From HGM04593 sp045634365 (lineage in GTDB: Bacteria > Bacteroidota > Bacteroidia > Bacteroidales > Bacteroidaceae): 64,000 bases of DNA. Below the pieces are notes generated by a model. It saw only the letters and a program-made list of their open reading frames with translations. It was not told the DNA's origin and did no database searches. The stretch's first letter is position 1. Each line of letters begins with the position of its first letter. The DNA lies in the NCBI GenBank assembly GCA_045634365.1, contig JAZRAC010000064.1, forward strand, positions 62,001-126,000. The letters run 5' to 3'. The position numbers and the translations under genes are program-made. Positions 17,045 to 24,898 of this stretch are shown here, in pieces.

Positions 17045-17065
17045 ATTGTATGTTATTGTTGTATA

Positions 17066-17794
17066 TTATGGGCACACGGGGCGCACGGTGTGGCCATCGG
17101 GTATAGTAGATAACTTGTCATCATAATCAATATTGCCTTCACTGAATCTTAAAGAAGTTGCAAATGTCGAATAGGTTGTATATGAACTAGAAGTTCTATA
17201 TCTGGCGTAGGAGCCTTGACCGCTGAGTCCCCATCCTGTTCCTGTGCCATGAAAACCATTGAAACCTGCAGCAGGTAAGAAGATGCTGTTACCGTTCGGG
17301 CCGGTTACGCGGTAACCGCTAACACCGTTAATGGCGGTCCAAGTCCAAGTGCATTTGTTGACTAACTCTATTAGTTCTATTTCGGTGGGCATACGCCAAG
17401 TTCCGCCCCACTTAACGGTGGCTACATCGTATTGTGTGCCGGCAATATTAGTTCCAAGATGTGTTATGTAGTTAACCTTATCATCATAATGAATATAACT
17501 TCTATCAGTGTATTCACTCTTCTCCTCAGTTTCTCCCCAAGCATAGTAGCCACCATACTCCCAGGGCTGTGTGGCACCCACGTTGCAACTTGCCCATTTA
17601 ACAGAGAGTCCCAGGTCCACAATACGGCTGTCGAGCATTGAACCACCCGTTCCTCCACCGAGCGCACCTTGCATTGCCGCGATAGCCGCATAATCGGTGT
17701 CATCACCGTCGCCGCCACCGCAAGCAGTAAAAGAAAACGTAGCCATCGCTGCAAAGAGCAGTGGCAAGCAGTTGTAAATAAAAGACTTTTTCAT
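17066..17794 (-). CDS. secreted lipoprotein of the Bacteroidales VDLGLSVKWAS family
   Basis: A 242-residue predicted lipoprotein. The lipobox ends at Cys25 (SFTAC) and is followed by GGGDGDD, an acidic surface-export-like tail. From about residue 58 it has the repeat-family motif VDLGLSVKWASCNVGA, then GGYYAWGETEEK, WGGTWRMPT and a C-terminal beta-rich part ending GHTVRPVCP. This domain is widespread in Bacteroidales surface proteins (related to FISUMP-type domains), but its function is unknown. It is a single-gene unit with its own weak promoter and a strong terminator. Confidence 0.75.
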   Translation of the reverse strand: MKKSFIYNCLPLLFAAMATFSFTACGGGDGDDTDYAAIAAMQGALGGGTGGSMLDSRIVDLGLSVKWASCNVGATQPWEYGGYYAWGETEEKSEYTDRSYIHYDDKVNYITHLGTNIAGTQYDVATVKWGGTWRMPTEIELIELVNKCTWTWTAINGVSGYRVTGPNGNSIFLPAAGFNGFHGTGTGWGLSGQGSYARYRTSSSYTTYSTFATSLRFSEGNIDYDDKLSTIPDGHTVRPVCP

Positions 17795-17836
17795 AGCAAT
17801 AAAATTTTTATGTTAATAAATAGAAATTTCTTGCCA

Positions 17837-17844
17837 CGAATGTA
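17837..17844 (-). promoter_or_regulatory. possible -7 promoter box for the lipoprotein gene
   Basis: TACATTCG on the minus strand (one mismatch to TAnnTTTG), 42 bp before the start. Confidence 0.35.
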
Positions 17845-17921
17845 ATTCAAAAGATTGAGTAATCACCCCCCGTAGTTAAAATATGTTAACAAGGATAAAA
17901 TTGTGCTTTTCGCTAATAAAA

Positions 17922-17954
17922 AACAGGTTGCGCATTATATTTACGCAACCTGTT
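17922..17954 (-). terminator. intrinsic terminator of the lpxK-thiL operon
   Basis: An 11-bp perfect stem AACAGGTTGCG / CGCAACCTGTT (loop 17933-17943). On the minus strand it is followed by TTTTTTATTA. It lies 22 bp after the stop of the Imm17-like gene. Confidence 0.85.
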
Positions 17955-17976
17955 CTTTGCCTGTTAGGGCCGAAAT

Positions 17977-18198
17977 TTATTTTATGCCCTCTACCTTATA
18001 ATAAAAGAATACCGCAGTGGCAATGAACAATAGCCCTATTGCACCGTAGATGATGCGGCTGCGTTTGCGACCGAGCGGCTTCACAATAAACTCGGCGTTT
18101 TTTGCCGTGAAGAACCAGTCCCAATCGAAAAGCGCGGCAAGCGTGGTAATTACTCCCGCAATTACAAAAATCGTCTGTATTATGTGGTGAGGTATCAT
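17977..18198 (-). CDS. small two-helix membrane protein, Imm17-like
   Basis: A 73-residue protein with two transmembrane helices. Between them is the segment FDWDWFFTAKNAEFIVKPLG followed by RKRSRIIYGAIG. This layout and the DWDWFF / GRxxxRIIYG motifs match the Immunity-17 family described with polymorphic toxins. No toxin gene lies near. It overlaps thiL by 4 bp (ATGA) and is the last gene of the lpxK operon, which suggests a housekeeping membrane role. The family assignment is from memory of the motif. Confidence 0.65.
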   Translation of the reverse strand: MIPHHIIQTIFVIAGVITTLAALFDWDWFFTAKNAEFIVKPLGRKRSRIIYGAIGLLFIATAVFFYYKVEGIK

Positions 18199-19235
18199 TT
18201 TCCTTCTGTGGTTACCCAGCCTTGTGCTTTAAGCTCCATTTCCACTCCGTCGCGAGTGACGAGCGCGAGCCCCATACTCTCGTCGACAATGTGGCCGATG
18301 ATTTTTACCTCCTTCATTGCCGCAACCTTTTCGTGGTCGGCAATGGGCACGGTGAAGAGCAGTTCATAATCCTCTCCGCCGTTGAGGGCGCAGGTAATTA
18401 CGTTGAGGTTCAGCTCCTCGGCCATAATTGCTGTTTGATAGTCGATGGGTATGCGCTCTTCGTATATGCGACAGCCGGCCTTGCTCTGTGTGCAGATGTG
18501 CATAAGCTCCGACGAAAGGCCATCGGAAATATCAATCATCGCCGTGGGGCGTATATTCTCCTCGCGCAATTTCTCCACAATCTCTTTGCGTGCTTCGGGT
18601 TTAAGCTGGCGTTCCAGAATGTACTCTTTGCCTGCAAAATCGGGCTGAATATCTTTGTCGGCAGTGGCAATCTTCTCGCGTTCAAGCAGTTGCAGGCCCA
18701 TATAGGCTGCTCCCAAATTGCCGCTCACGCATATAAGGTCGGTTACTTTTGCTCCGTCGCGCTTTACCACGGTGCCCTTTGGCGCGGTGCCAATGACGGT
18801 GATGCTTATGGCAAGCCCTGTGACCGATGCGCTAGTGTCGCCGCCCACAATATCCACACTATGTTGGCTGCAGGCGAGTTTGAGCCCGTCGTAAAAATCT
18901 TCAAGGTCCTCGATGCAGAACTTTTTGCTCAACGCGAGCGACACGGTGAGCTGCTTGGGGGCTCCGTTCATTGCGTAAATGTCGGAAAAACCGGCCATTG
19001 CAGCCTTGTAGCCAAGGTGTTTGAGGGGGAAATATGTGAGGTCGAAATTGATGCCCTCCATCATAAGGTCGGTGCTTATGAGTACCTCCTCGTTGCTGTC
19101 GAAACGAAGCACGGCAGCATCGTCGCCCACCCCCGACAGGCTCTCTTTGTTGCCGAGGGTGATGCTCGATGTAAGGTGTTTTATCAGCCCGAATTCTCCA
19201 AGAGTGGATATTTCGGTGCGTTTGTTTGTGTTCAT
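18195..19235 (-). CDS. thiL: thiamine-monophosphate kinase
   Basis: Phosphorylates thiamine monophosphate to the active diphosphate. The protein has 346 residues and belongs to the PurM/AIR-synthase-like fold. It has SGVGDDAAVL, STDLMMEGINFDLTY, DIVGGDTS and the ISDGLSSEL motif. It begins 10 bp after the phosphorylase gene and ends inside the small membrane protein gene. No thiamine (TPP) riboswitch element was seen nearby. Confidence 0.95.
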   Translation of the reverse strand: MNTNKRTEISTLGEFGLIKHLTSSITLGNKESLSGVGDDAAVLRFDSNEEVLISTDLMMEGINFDLTYFPLKHLGYKAAMAGFSDIYAMNGAPKQLTVSLALSKKFCIEDLEDFYDGLKLACSQHSVDIVGGDTSASVTGLAISITVIGTAPKGTVVKRDGAKVTDLICVSGNLGAAYMGLQLLEREKIATADKDIQPDFAGKEYILERQLKPEARKEIVEKLREENIRPTAMIDISDGLSSELMHICTQSKAGCRIYEERIPIDYQTAIMAEELNLNVITCALNGGEDYELLFTVPIADHEKVAAMKEVKIIGHIVDESMGLALVTRDGVEMELKAQGWVTTEGK

Positions 19236-19245
19236 ATATAGATGG

Positions 19246-20055
19246 TTATGCTCTGTTTATAATTTCGCGGAATATGGTGGTCATACGGGGTTGTGCCTCG
19301 TCGGCCGCCTTCTGCACCTCTTCGTGGCTCACCTCCACCACAATGCCTTCAACGCCAAGGTCGGTGATTACCGAGATTCCGAATACTTTTATGCCGCAGT
19401 GGCGTGCAACTATAACCTCGGGCACGGTGGACATTCCCACTGCGTCACCGCCCATACGGTGGAACATACGATACTCGGCAGGTGTTTCAAAAGTGGGGCC
19501 TTGTGTACCTAAATATATACCCTCCACAATGCGTATGCCTTTCTCGGCAGCAATCTCCTTGGCCATTGCTATAAGCTCGCGGCTGTATGCTTGGCTCATA
19601 TCCGGGAAACGGTCGCCGTAGGGGATATTCTTTCCGCGCAAGGGGTGCTCGGGGAACATATTTATATGGTCGGTTATAATCATAAGGTCGCCGATTATAA
19701 AGTCGGGGTTCATTCCTCCTGCGGCATTCGATACAAAGAGGGTTTTTATGCCAAGCTCGCGCATAACACGCACGGGGAATGTTACTTCTTTCATAGAGTA
19801 GCCCTCGTAGAAGTGGAAGCGGCCCTGCATTGCCATAATCTCCTTGTTGCCCAATTTTCCGAAGATGAGCTTGCCCGAGTGCCCCTCCACGGTGGAGAGG
19901 GGAAAGTTGGGTATATCTTCGTATTTGATTTCGTACTTGTCGGTAATCTCGTTTACGAGGCTTCCGAGGCCTGTGCCCAAGATGATGGCAGTCTCGGGGG
20001 CTGTGGTCATTTTCGACTTTAAAAACTCAGCTGTTTCTTGAATTTTCTGTAACAT
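19246..20055 (-). CDS. purine nucleoside phosphorylase (trimeric type)
   Basis: Splits purine nucleosides with phosphate to give base and ribose 1-phosphate. The protein has 269 residues. GTGLGSL, the phosphate-binding HSGKL and MQGRFHFYEGYS are present, and the family signature VSNAAGGMNPDFIIGDLMII (abbreviated) ends in DHINMF. I chose the ATG at 20055 (MLQKIQETAEFL), which lies 29 bp inside the 3' end of lpxK. An upstream extension to 20094 is possible but has no family support. Confidence 0.93.
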   Translation of the reverse strand: MLQKIQETAEFLKSKMTTAPETAIILGTGLGSLVNEITDKYEIKYEDIPNFPLSTVEGHSGKLIFGKLGNKEIMAMQGRFHFYEGYSMKEVTFPVRVMRELGIKTLFVSNAAGGMNPDFIIGDLMIITDHINMFPEHPLRGKNIPYGDRFPDMSQAYSRELIAMAKEIAAEKGIRIVEGIYLGTQGPTFETPAEYRMFHRMGGDAVGMSTVPEVIVARHCGIKVFGISVITDLGVEGIVVEVSHEEVQKAADEAQPRMTTIFREIINRA

Positions 20056-21103
20056 AGTATATAATTTTTTTGTTGAACAATTCTTCTTCGTCATTAAGTA
20101 TTTTCACTCTTATGGGTATTGCGTATATATTCTCTTTTATGCTCTGTGGCAAATTGTCGATGCTGCGCAAACGTGTGGCATCCTTCTCGGTGGTGAGTAT
20201 CAGTTTGTTGCCTTGCATCTTGTCGAATGTTTCCGCAATCTTCTCAATGTCGCCGGCGGTGAAATTATGGTGGTCGGGGTATTGCATAAGTGTTACCTTT
20301 GCTCCGTTTTTTTCGACAACCTTTTTTAACGGGCCGGGCTTTGCTATTCCTGTGAGCAACAGTGTGTTAATTCCTTTTTTAAGAACAAACTCCCTGTTGG
20401 CAACTTCGGGGAAGAGCGGGTAGGGCGTGCCATACTCTACTGTTGAGAAAAACACGGGTGTTCCCTCTTTTGTTTGCAGGCGGGCTTTGCAATTTTGCAT
20501 CTGTTCCTTTGTAATCTCCTTGCTGCATTTTGTGATTATCACAATGTCGGCCCGCTCGGCCCCTTTTTCACTCTCGCGCAGAAGGCCGAAGGGGAGTATG
20601 CAGTCGTTCCAGATGGGGCGGTTGTAATCTACCAATAAAATATTGAGCCCTGCCTTTATGTGACGATGCTGAAAGGCGTCGTCGAGGAGTATTGCCGTGG
20701 GGGCTTCCTGTTCGTTGAGCAGATTTTCAACCCCTGTCACGCGCTTTTCGCACACGGCAACGGTAATTTCGGGGAATTTCTGTTTAATCTGGAACGGTTC
20801 ATCGCCTATCGTCTGCATAGTTGTGTCGGGCCCTGCTTTTATGTATCCGCTACTCTTGCGGCCGTATCCGCGGCTTAACACCGCAACCCTCTCCCTCTCT
20901 TTGAGCAGGCGTATAAGATATTCTGTGTGAGGGGTTTTGCCGGTGCCCCCGACGCTTATGTTGCCGATGCATATTGTGGGAATGTCGAACCTCCTGCTTT
21001 CGAGCAAATTCTTGTCGAAAGCTTTGTTCCGCGCTTTTGTCACCCACCCGTAGGGGTTGATAAAGTCGGCAATTGTTTTTAAAATACCTTTTCTTTGTGA
21101 CAT
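20027..21103 (-). CDS. lpxK: tetraacyldisaccharide 4'-kinase
   Basis: Adds the 4'-phosphate to the lipid A disaccharide at the inner membrane. The protein has 358 residues. The N-terminal membrane-associating helix precedes the P-loop SVGGTGKTP, and SRGYGRKSSGY, DDAFQHR and TTEKDATR are all characteristic. First gene of the operon lpxK - nucleoside phosphorylase - thiL - Imm17-like, with a -7 box at 21124-21131. Its 3' end overlaps the next gene by 29 bp. Confidence 0.95.
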   Translation of the reverse strand: MSQRKGILKTIADFINPYGWVTKARNKAFDKNLLESRRFDIPTICIGNISVGGTGKTPHTEYLIRLLKERERVAVLSRGYGRKSSGYIKAGPDTTMQTIGDEPFQIKQKFPEITVAVCEKRVTGVENLLNEQEAPTAILLDDAFQHRHIKAGLNILLVDYNRPIWNDCILPFGLLRESEKGAERADIVIITKCSKEITKEQMQNCKARLQTKEGTPVFFSTVEYGTPYPLFPEVANREFVLKKGINTLLLTGIAKPGPLKKVVEKNGAKVTLMQYPDHHNFTAGDIEKIAETFDKMQGNKLILTTEKDATRLRSIDNLPQSIKENIYAIPIRVKILNDEEELFNKKIIYYVTENSRNS

Positions 21104-21123
21104 TCGTAAAAATCTTACTAATG

Positions 21124-21131
21124 CAAATTTA
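21124..21131 (-). promoter_or_regulatory. -7 promoter box for the lpxK operon
   Basis: TAAATTTG on the minus strand, 20 bp before the lpxK start. Confidence 0.55.
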
Positions 21132-21279
21132 ATAAATAATTTTATAGTTTAAATAATTTAATCTCTTTTTCTCCGTTTATATAAATATAAATTTGTTTGG
21201 CGAGGGGCAGAATGTGCCTATTTTAGCTGTTTTTTATAAAAGGTTTTTTGTAAATATTTACGTATTCGAAAAAAAAAGT

Positions 21280-21287
21280 TACTTTTG
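21280..21287 (+). promoter_or_regulatory. -7 promoter box for tRNA-Ser and possibly the exbB cluster
   Basis: TACTTTTG lies 69 bp before the tRNA. In the AT-rich stretch from 21132 to 21279 I see no gene or RNA. Confidence 0.5.
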
Positions 21288-21356
21288 CCCTGAAATAGAG
21301 TGCAGATTATGATTTTTTTTGTATCTTGCACCCGATTATCAGGTTTATACCCTTTT

Positions 21357-21444
21357 GGAAAGGTGCTCGAGTGGTTGAAGAGGCACGCCTGGAAAGCGTG
21401 TATACGCCAAAAGCGTATCGGGGGTTCGAATCCCCCTCTTTCCG
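21357..21444 (+). tRNA. tRNA-Ser (anticodon GGA)
   Basis: An 88-nt class II tRNA. The acceptor arm GGAAAGG pairs with TCTTTCC (one G-U pair). The D arm is normal, the anticodon stem CACGC/GCGTG has loop CTGGAAA with GGA at 21391-21393, and the long variable arm and T arm GGGGGTTCGAATCCCCC are present. The discriminator is G and the CCA end is not encoded. It decodes UCC and UCU. It lies 52 bp before exbB on the same strand. Confidence 0.97.
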
Positions 21445-21496
21445 CAGTTTGGAGATAATATTAACTTAAAATATCAATTTTTAAAAATTACACACA

Positions 21497-22324
21497 ATGA
21501 AAAAGCTTTTTGCAATTGTTGCAATGTTGGGTATGTTCACATTCGGTACCCAAATGGTTTATGCACAGGAAGAAGTTGCTCCTGCTGCTACTGAAGTTAG
21601 TGATTCTGTTGCTACCGATTCAACAGCTGTTGCCGAAGAGGCTCCCGTTGCCGAAGAGGCACCCACCGTTGTAGAGGAGGCTGAATCGGAAGGTTTCCAC
21701 AAAATTATTAAGACAAAGTTCATTGAGGGTGACGCTGCATTTATGTCATTGGTTGCCATCGCAATGGTTATCGGCTTGGCATTCTGCATCGAGCGTATTA
21801 TCTATTTGAGCCTTGCACAGGTTAACACAAAGAAGTTGATGGAGGCTATCGCCGCAGCTTTGGAGGCAAAGGATGTTGAGAAGGCAAAAGATATTTGCCG
21901 TAATACAGCCGGCCCCGTTGCAGCTATTTGCTATCAGGGTTTGATGCGTATCGACGAGGGTCTCGATACTGTTGAGCGTTCAGTAGTTTCTTACGGTAGC
22001 GTTCAGAGTGGTCTTTTGGAGAAGGGTTGCTCTTGGATTACCCTCTTCATCGCTATGGCTCCTTCACTCGGATTCTTGGGTACTGTGATTGGTATGGTTA
22101 TGTCTTTCGACGAAATTCAGCGTGCAGGTGATATCTCTCCGACTATCGTTGCCGGCGGTATGAAAGTGGCCTTGATTACCACTATCTACGGTATTATCGT
22201 TGCTCTTATCTTGCAGGTATTCTACAACTACATCCTTGGTAAGATTGAGGCTCTCACAGCTGATATGGAGGATTCTTCAATCGTTCTTCTCGACCTGCTC
22301 ACAAAGTACAACCTTAAAAAGTAA
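21497..22324 (+). CDS. exbB: ExbB/TolQ/MotA-type proton channel with acidic periplasmic extension
   Basis: A 275-residue inner-membrane stator subunit that turns proton flow into work for TonB- or Tol-like partners. It differs from classical ExbB by a cleavable signal peptide (MKKLFAIVAMLGMFTFG, cut near VYAQ) and an Ala/Glu/Val-rich acidic segment (residues 24-66) before the first membrane helix. The conserved core follows: a cytoplasmic helical part, then TLFIAMAPSLGFLGTVIGM and the last helix. First gene of a four-gene cluster with ExbD twice, and no TonB gene. Confidence 0.9.
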   Translation: MKKLFAIVAMLGMFTFGTQMVYAQEEVAPAATEVSDSVATDSTAVAEEAPVAEEAPTVVEEAESEGFHKIIKTKFIEGDAAFMSLVAIAMVIGLAFCIERIIYLSLAQVNTKKLMEAIAAALEAKDVEKAKDICRNTAGPVAAICYQGLMRIDEGLDTVERSVVSYGSVQSGLLEKGCSWITLFIAMAPSLGFLGTVIGMVMSFDEIQRAGDISPTIVAGGMKVALITTIYGIIVALILQVFYNYILGKIEALTADMEDSSIVLLDLLTKYNLKK

Positions 22325-22351
22325 TTTTAACAGCTCTAAATATAATAAATT

Positions 22352-22843
22352 ATGAAAGCTGAATTTTTTAGTAAAATATCATCATACATCTTCATCGCAT
22401 TGATGGTGCTGACAGCTGTTGTGCTTGGCCTTTTCTACGGAGTGGGCTACGACAATCAGTCGGCTGTTACCGGTGGTGCTTATGTTACCGACCCTCAATA
22501 CACCGATCTTTTGCTCTATTGGATGTATGCATTGATGGTTATTGGCATTGTATGTGTTGCTGTCTTTGGCATCATACAGTTCGCTGCCAATATGGTAACC
22601 AATCCTATGGGCTCAATAAAGAGCACTATGGGCGTGCTTGCAATGGCTGCTTTGATAGGTGTTTCGTACGCTATTGCATCGGATGAGTCGATTTTGATAA
22701 ACGGTACAGCGTTTGATGATACTGCAATTTTGAAATTAACCGATGTTTGCATCTATGTGCAATATGTTCTTTTGGTTATTTCTGTTGTTGTAGCAGTGCT
22801 CAGTCCTGTGGTTAAGTTATTTTTCAACAAAGTAAAAGCATAA
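22352..22843 (+). CDS. four-helix membrane protein of the ExbB-ExbD cluster
   Basis: A 163-residue protein with about four transmembrane helices (near 10-28, 52-75, 88-108 and 132-155) and short loops. It has no motif that I recognise. It sits 27 bp after exbB and 4 bp before exbD, and this position is typical of Bacteroidota ExbB-x-ExbD-ExbD loci. It may be an accessory stator subunit, but that is inferred from position only. Confidence 0.8.
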   Translation: MKAEFFSKISSYIFIALMVLTAVVLGLFYGVGYDNQSAVTGGAYVTDPQYTDLLLYWMYALMVIGIVCVAVFGIIQFAANMVTNPMGSIKSTMGVLAMAALIGVSYAIASDESILINGTAFDDTAILKLTDVCIYVQYVLLVISVVVAVLSPVVKLFFNKVKA

Positions 22844-22847
22844 TAAA

Positions 22848-23444
22848 ATGGGTAAAAGAAAAGTTCCGGGAATTAACGCCAGTTCAACGGCCGACATCTC
22901 GTTCATCTTGCTCATATTCTTCTTGGTAACCACTTCAATGGATACCGACCGCGGTTTGCAGGTGCGTTTGCCCCAGCCTCCCGATGAAACACAGTTGCAG
23001 GATCCTCCCAAGATTCGTAAACGTAACAGCTTGATTGTTAACGTGAATATGAATAACGAGATTCTTGTGACACAGGGAGAAAAGCTACCTTACGTTATTG
23101 ATGTAAAGGAGTTGCGCGCATTGGCAAAGGAGTTTATCGCTAACCCCGACAACCGTCCCGACTATCCCGAGAAGCACGCAGAGAAGCTCCCCGATCCCTT
23201 CGGAGTGCAGATGGTTACCAACAAACACGTTATCTCTTTGCAGACCGACCGTGCGACAAACTACGACACCTATTTCCAGGTTGAGAATGAGTTGTATGGT
23301 GCCTACAATGAATTGCGTGACGAATTGGCAAGAAAGACTTTCGGACGTCCGTTTGCTGAATGTAACGAAGACCAGCAGTTTGCTTGTCGTATGTACTATA
23401 AAACTATGATATCGGAGGCAGAACCCCGTACATATAACAAATAA
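22848..23444 (+). CDS. exbD: ExbD/TolR family biopolymer transport protein (first copy)
   Basis: A 198-residue protein with one N-terminal membrane helix (STADISFILLIFFLVTTSMD) that contains the proton-carrying Asp, and a periplasmic domain. The periplasmic part is longer than in E. coli ExbD (141 residues) and contains an insert around NPDNRPDYPEKHAEKLPD. It forms the stator with the upstream ExbB. Gaps are 4 bp upstream and 6 bp downstream. Confidence 0.92.
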   Translation: MGKRKVPGINASSTADISFILLIFFLVTTSMDTDRGLQVRLPQPPDETQLQDPPKIRKRNSLIVNVNMNNEILVTQGEKLPYVIDVKELRALAKEFIANPDNRPDYPEKHAEKLPDPFGVQMVTNKHVISLQTDRATNYDTYFQVENELYGAYNELRDELARKTFGRPFAECNEDQQFACRMYYKTMISEAEPRTYNK

Positions 23445-23450
23445 GAAATT

Positions 23451-23912
23451 ATGAGTAAGTTCGGAAAAAAAGAGAAGGCAGAAATGCCTGAGTTGAACAC
23501 CTCGTCATTGCCCGACTTGATATTCTCTATCCTCTTCTTCTTTATGATTGTAACATCAATGCGTGAAGTGGAGTTGAAAGTGGAATTCAAGATACCTCAG
23601 GGTACCGAGTTGGAAAAACTCGAGCGTAAGTCTTTGGTATCAAATATTTACATTGGTAAGCCTACACGTGACTATCGTGCGAAACTTGGTCTTGCAAGCC
23701 GCATACAGTTGAACGACAAATTTGCCGATGTATCACACATTCGTGAATATGTACAGGACGAGCGCGAGAGCTTGGCAGAGCGTGACAAGCCCTTTATGAA
23801 GATTTCTATCAAAGCCGACGTTAATACAGAAATGGGTATTATCACCGATGTTAAGATGGAGCTCCGTAAGGCTTGGGCGTTGAGCATTGTGTACTCTTCG
23901 TCGCAACGCTAA
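23451..23912 (+). CDS. exbD: ExbD/TolR family biopolymer transport protein (second copy)
   Basis: A 153-residue paralogue of the preceding gene. It has the single membrane helix SSLPDLIFSILFFFMIVTS with the conserved Asp, and a periplasmic domain ending ELRKAWALSIVYSSSQR. Two different ExbD copies suggest a heteromeric D2 pair in the stator, which is usual for this phylum. Last gene of the cluster, followed by a strong terminator. Confidence 0.92.
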   Translation: MSKFGKKEKAEMPELNTSSLPDLIFSILFFFMIVTSMREVELKVEFKIPQGTELEKLERKSLVSNIYIGKPTRDYRAKLGLASRIQLNDKFADVSHIREYVQDERESLAERDKPFMKISIKADVNTEMGIITDVKMELRKAWALSIVYSSSQR

Positions 23913-23943
23913 AAGAGAAGATCTCCCGTAAGGGATACTGAAT

Positions 23944-23985
23944 AAACATCCTCGGTCGTGTCAATTGACACGACCGAGGATGTTT
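23944..23985 (+). terminator. terminator of the exbB-exbD cluster
   Basis: A perfect 42-nt palindrome (21 bp per arm, centred on CAATTG), followed by a T. The outer AAAC/GTTTT gives the U-run. Stems this long without mismatch are rare among the terminators in this window. Confidence 0.88.
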
Positions 23986-24048
23986 TATGGCTCATCTGCA
24001 AAGTCTGAGGGCTATGCAGAAAGTATATTTAATCCAAAAATGAATTTA

Positions 24049-24369
24049 GGTTCAGTAGAAATTTACTGTGGATACTACTATTTATTTGCTAAATATTTTT
24101 GCTTTTAACTTCTCGGTGTCCCGCGAGTTGACCCAAAAATATTTTTTTTGCGTATTTGTCATTCTCGAACCTTGTGTGAGAGATCCCTCGTCGCATTGCT
24201 TTCAGCGAAGTTGTTCACGCTCGTTGCGATTGAAAATAAATTTTCACTCCCTCGCTTATTCGCAACATTCGCTCTGTCGGGATGACATTAACTATTGGAA
24301 TGTGGGGCAAATGCTATATTATCTCTATAATTAAAGATTTATTGGACTACAACTTTTTGCTATTGAGCC
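24049..24369. mobile_element. MITE-like insertion with degenerate terminal inverted repeats (copy 1)
   Basis: Starts GGTTCAGTAG and ends CTATTGAGCC. The ends are imperfect inverted repeats (GGYTCA.TAG.AA...GTGGA). The flanks TGAATTTA (24041-24048) and TGAATTCA (24370-24377) form an 8-bp target duplication with one mismatch. The element is 321 bp long and encodes no transposase. It lies in the 3' end of folA and supplies that gene's stop codon. Left 82 bp match copy 2 at 33725 in 75 positions. End sequence and duplication length suggest ISL3-type mobilisation (inferred). Confidence 0.75.
24156..24288. repeat. inverted-repeat-bounded element nested in the MITE
   Basis: Left end TTGTCATTCTCGAAC and right end TGTCGGGATGACA are inverted copies. 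The same end motif (TGTTCGGGATGACA) occurs at 16918-16931 in another intergenic gap. It encodes no protein. Confidence 0.55.
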
Positions 24370-24867
24370 TGAATTCACCCTTTTAATATATGTAACGAAG
24401 CGATAATTGTGTGAATGCTTTTCGTCGGCACAAAAATCGAATTGTTCTATAATCTCCCAATCTTTTTTGTCGAATTGCGGGAAGAAAGCGTCGGCCTCTG
24501 CTGGTGTGTCCTTAACCTCTGTGAGGCAAAGAATGTCGGCAATGGGTAGTGCGTGCCTGTATAGCTGTTCGCCACCTATTATATATACAATCTCCTCGTC
24601 GGTGCAATTGGCAAGGGTCTCTTCCAATGATTTAAAATGCTCGGCACCGAGAAATTCGCACTCTTTGCGCGAGAGGACGATGTTACGGCGGTTGGGCAAT
24701 GCTCCTTTGGGTAGTGAACGGAAGGTGTTGCTCCCCATTATTATTGTGTGGCCGGTGGTTATCTCCTTGAAGCGTTTAAGGTCGTTGGGCAGCCAATAGA
24801 TGAGTTTATTGCAGTGCCCGATGGCGTTATTCTCGGCAATGGCGGCGATTAGTGCTATTTTAGGCAT
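24331..24867 (-). CDS. folA: dihydrofolate reductase with MITE-derived C-terminus
   Basis: Reduces dihydrofolate to tetrahydrofolate with NADPH. The protein has 178 residues: IALIAAIAENNAIG, YWLPNDLKRFKEIT, TIIMGSNTFRSLP, YIIGGEQLY and the final strand YRFVTYIK. The start is the ATG at 24867 (MPKIALIA); upstream in-frame codons lack homology. After RVNS, the last 12 residues (GSIAKSCSPINL) and the stop come from the inserted element. Joining the flanks at the target duplication gives RVNSFLD and a stop at 24029-24031. Activity is probably retained because the fold is complete. It lies 31 bp after thyA. Confidence 0.92.
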   Translation of the reverse strand: MPKIALIAAIAENNAIGHCNKLIYWLPNDLKRFKEITTGHTIIMGSNTFRSLPKGALPNRRNIVLSRKECEFLGAEHFKSLEETLANCTDEEIVYIIGGEQLYRHALPIADILCLTEVKDTPAEADAFFPQFDKKDWEIIEQFDFCADEKHSHNYRFVTYIKRVNSGSIAKSCSPINL

Positions 24868-24898
24868 TGTATATTTGCTTTTCGGTTTTTGAACAATT

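Noticed and set aside
19236..21103. TPP riboswitch for thiL
   Set aside because: thiL is internal to an operon and starts 10 bp after the previous gene, leaving no room. No THI element was seen.
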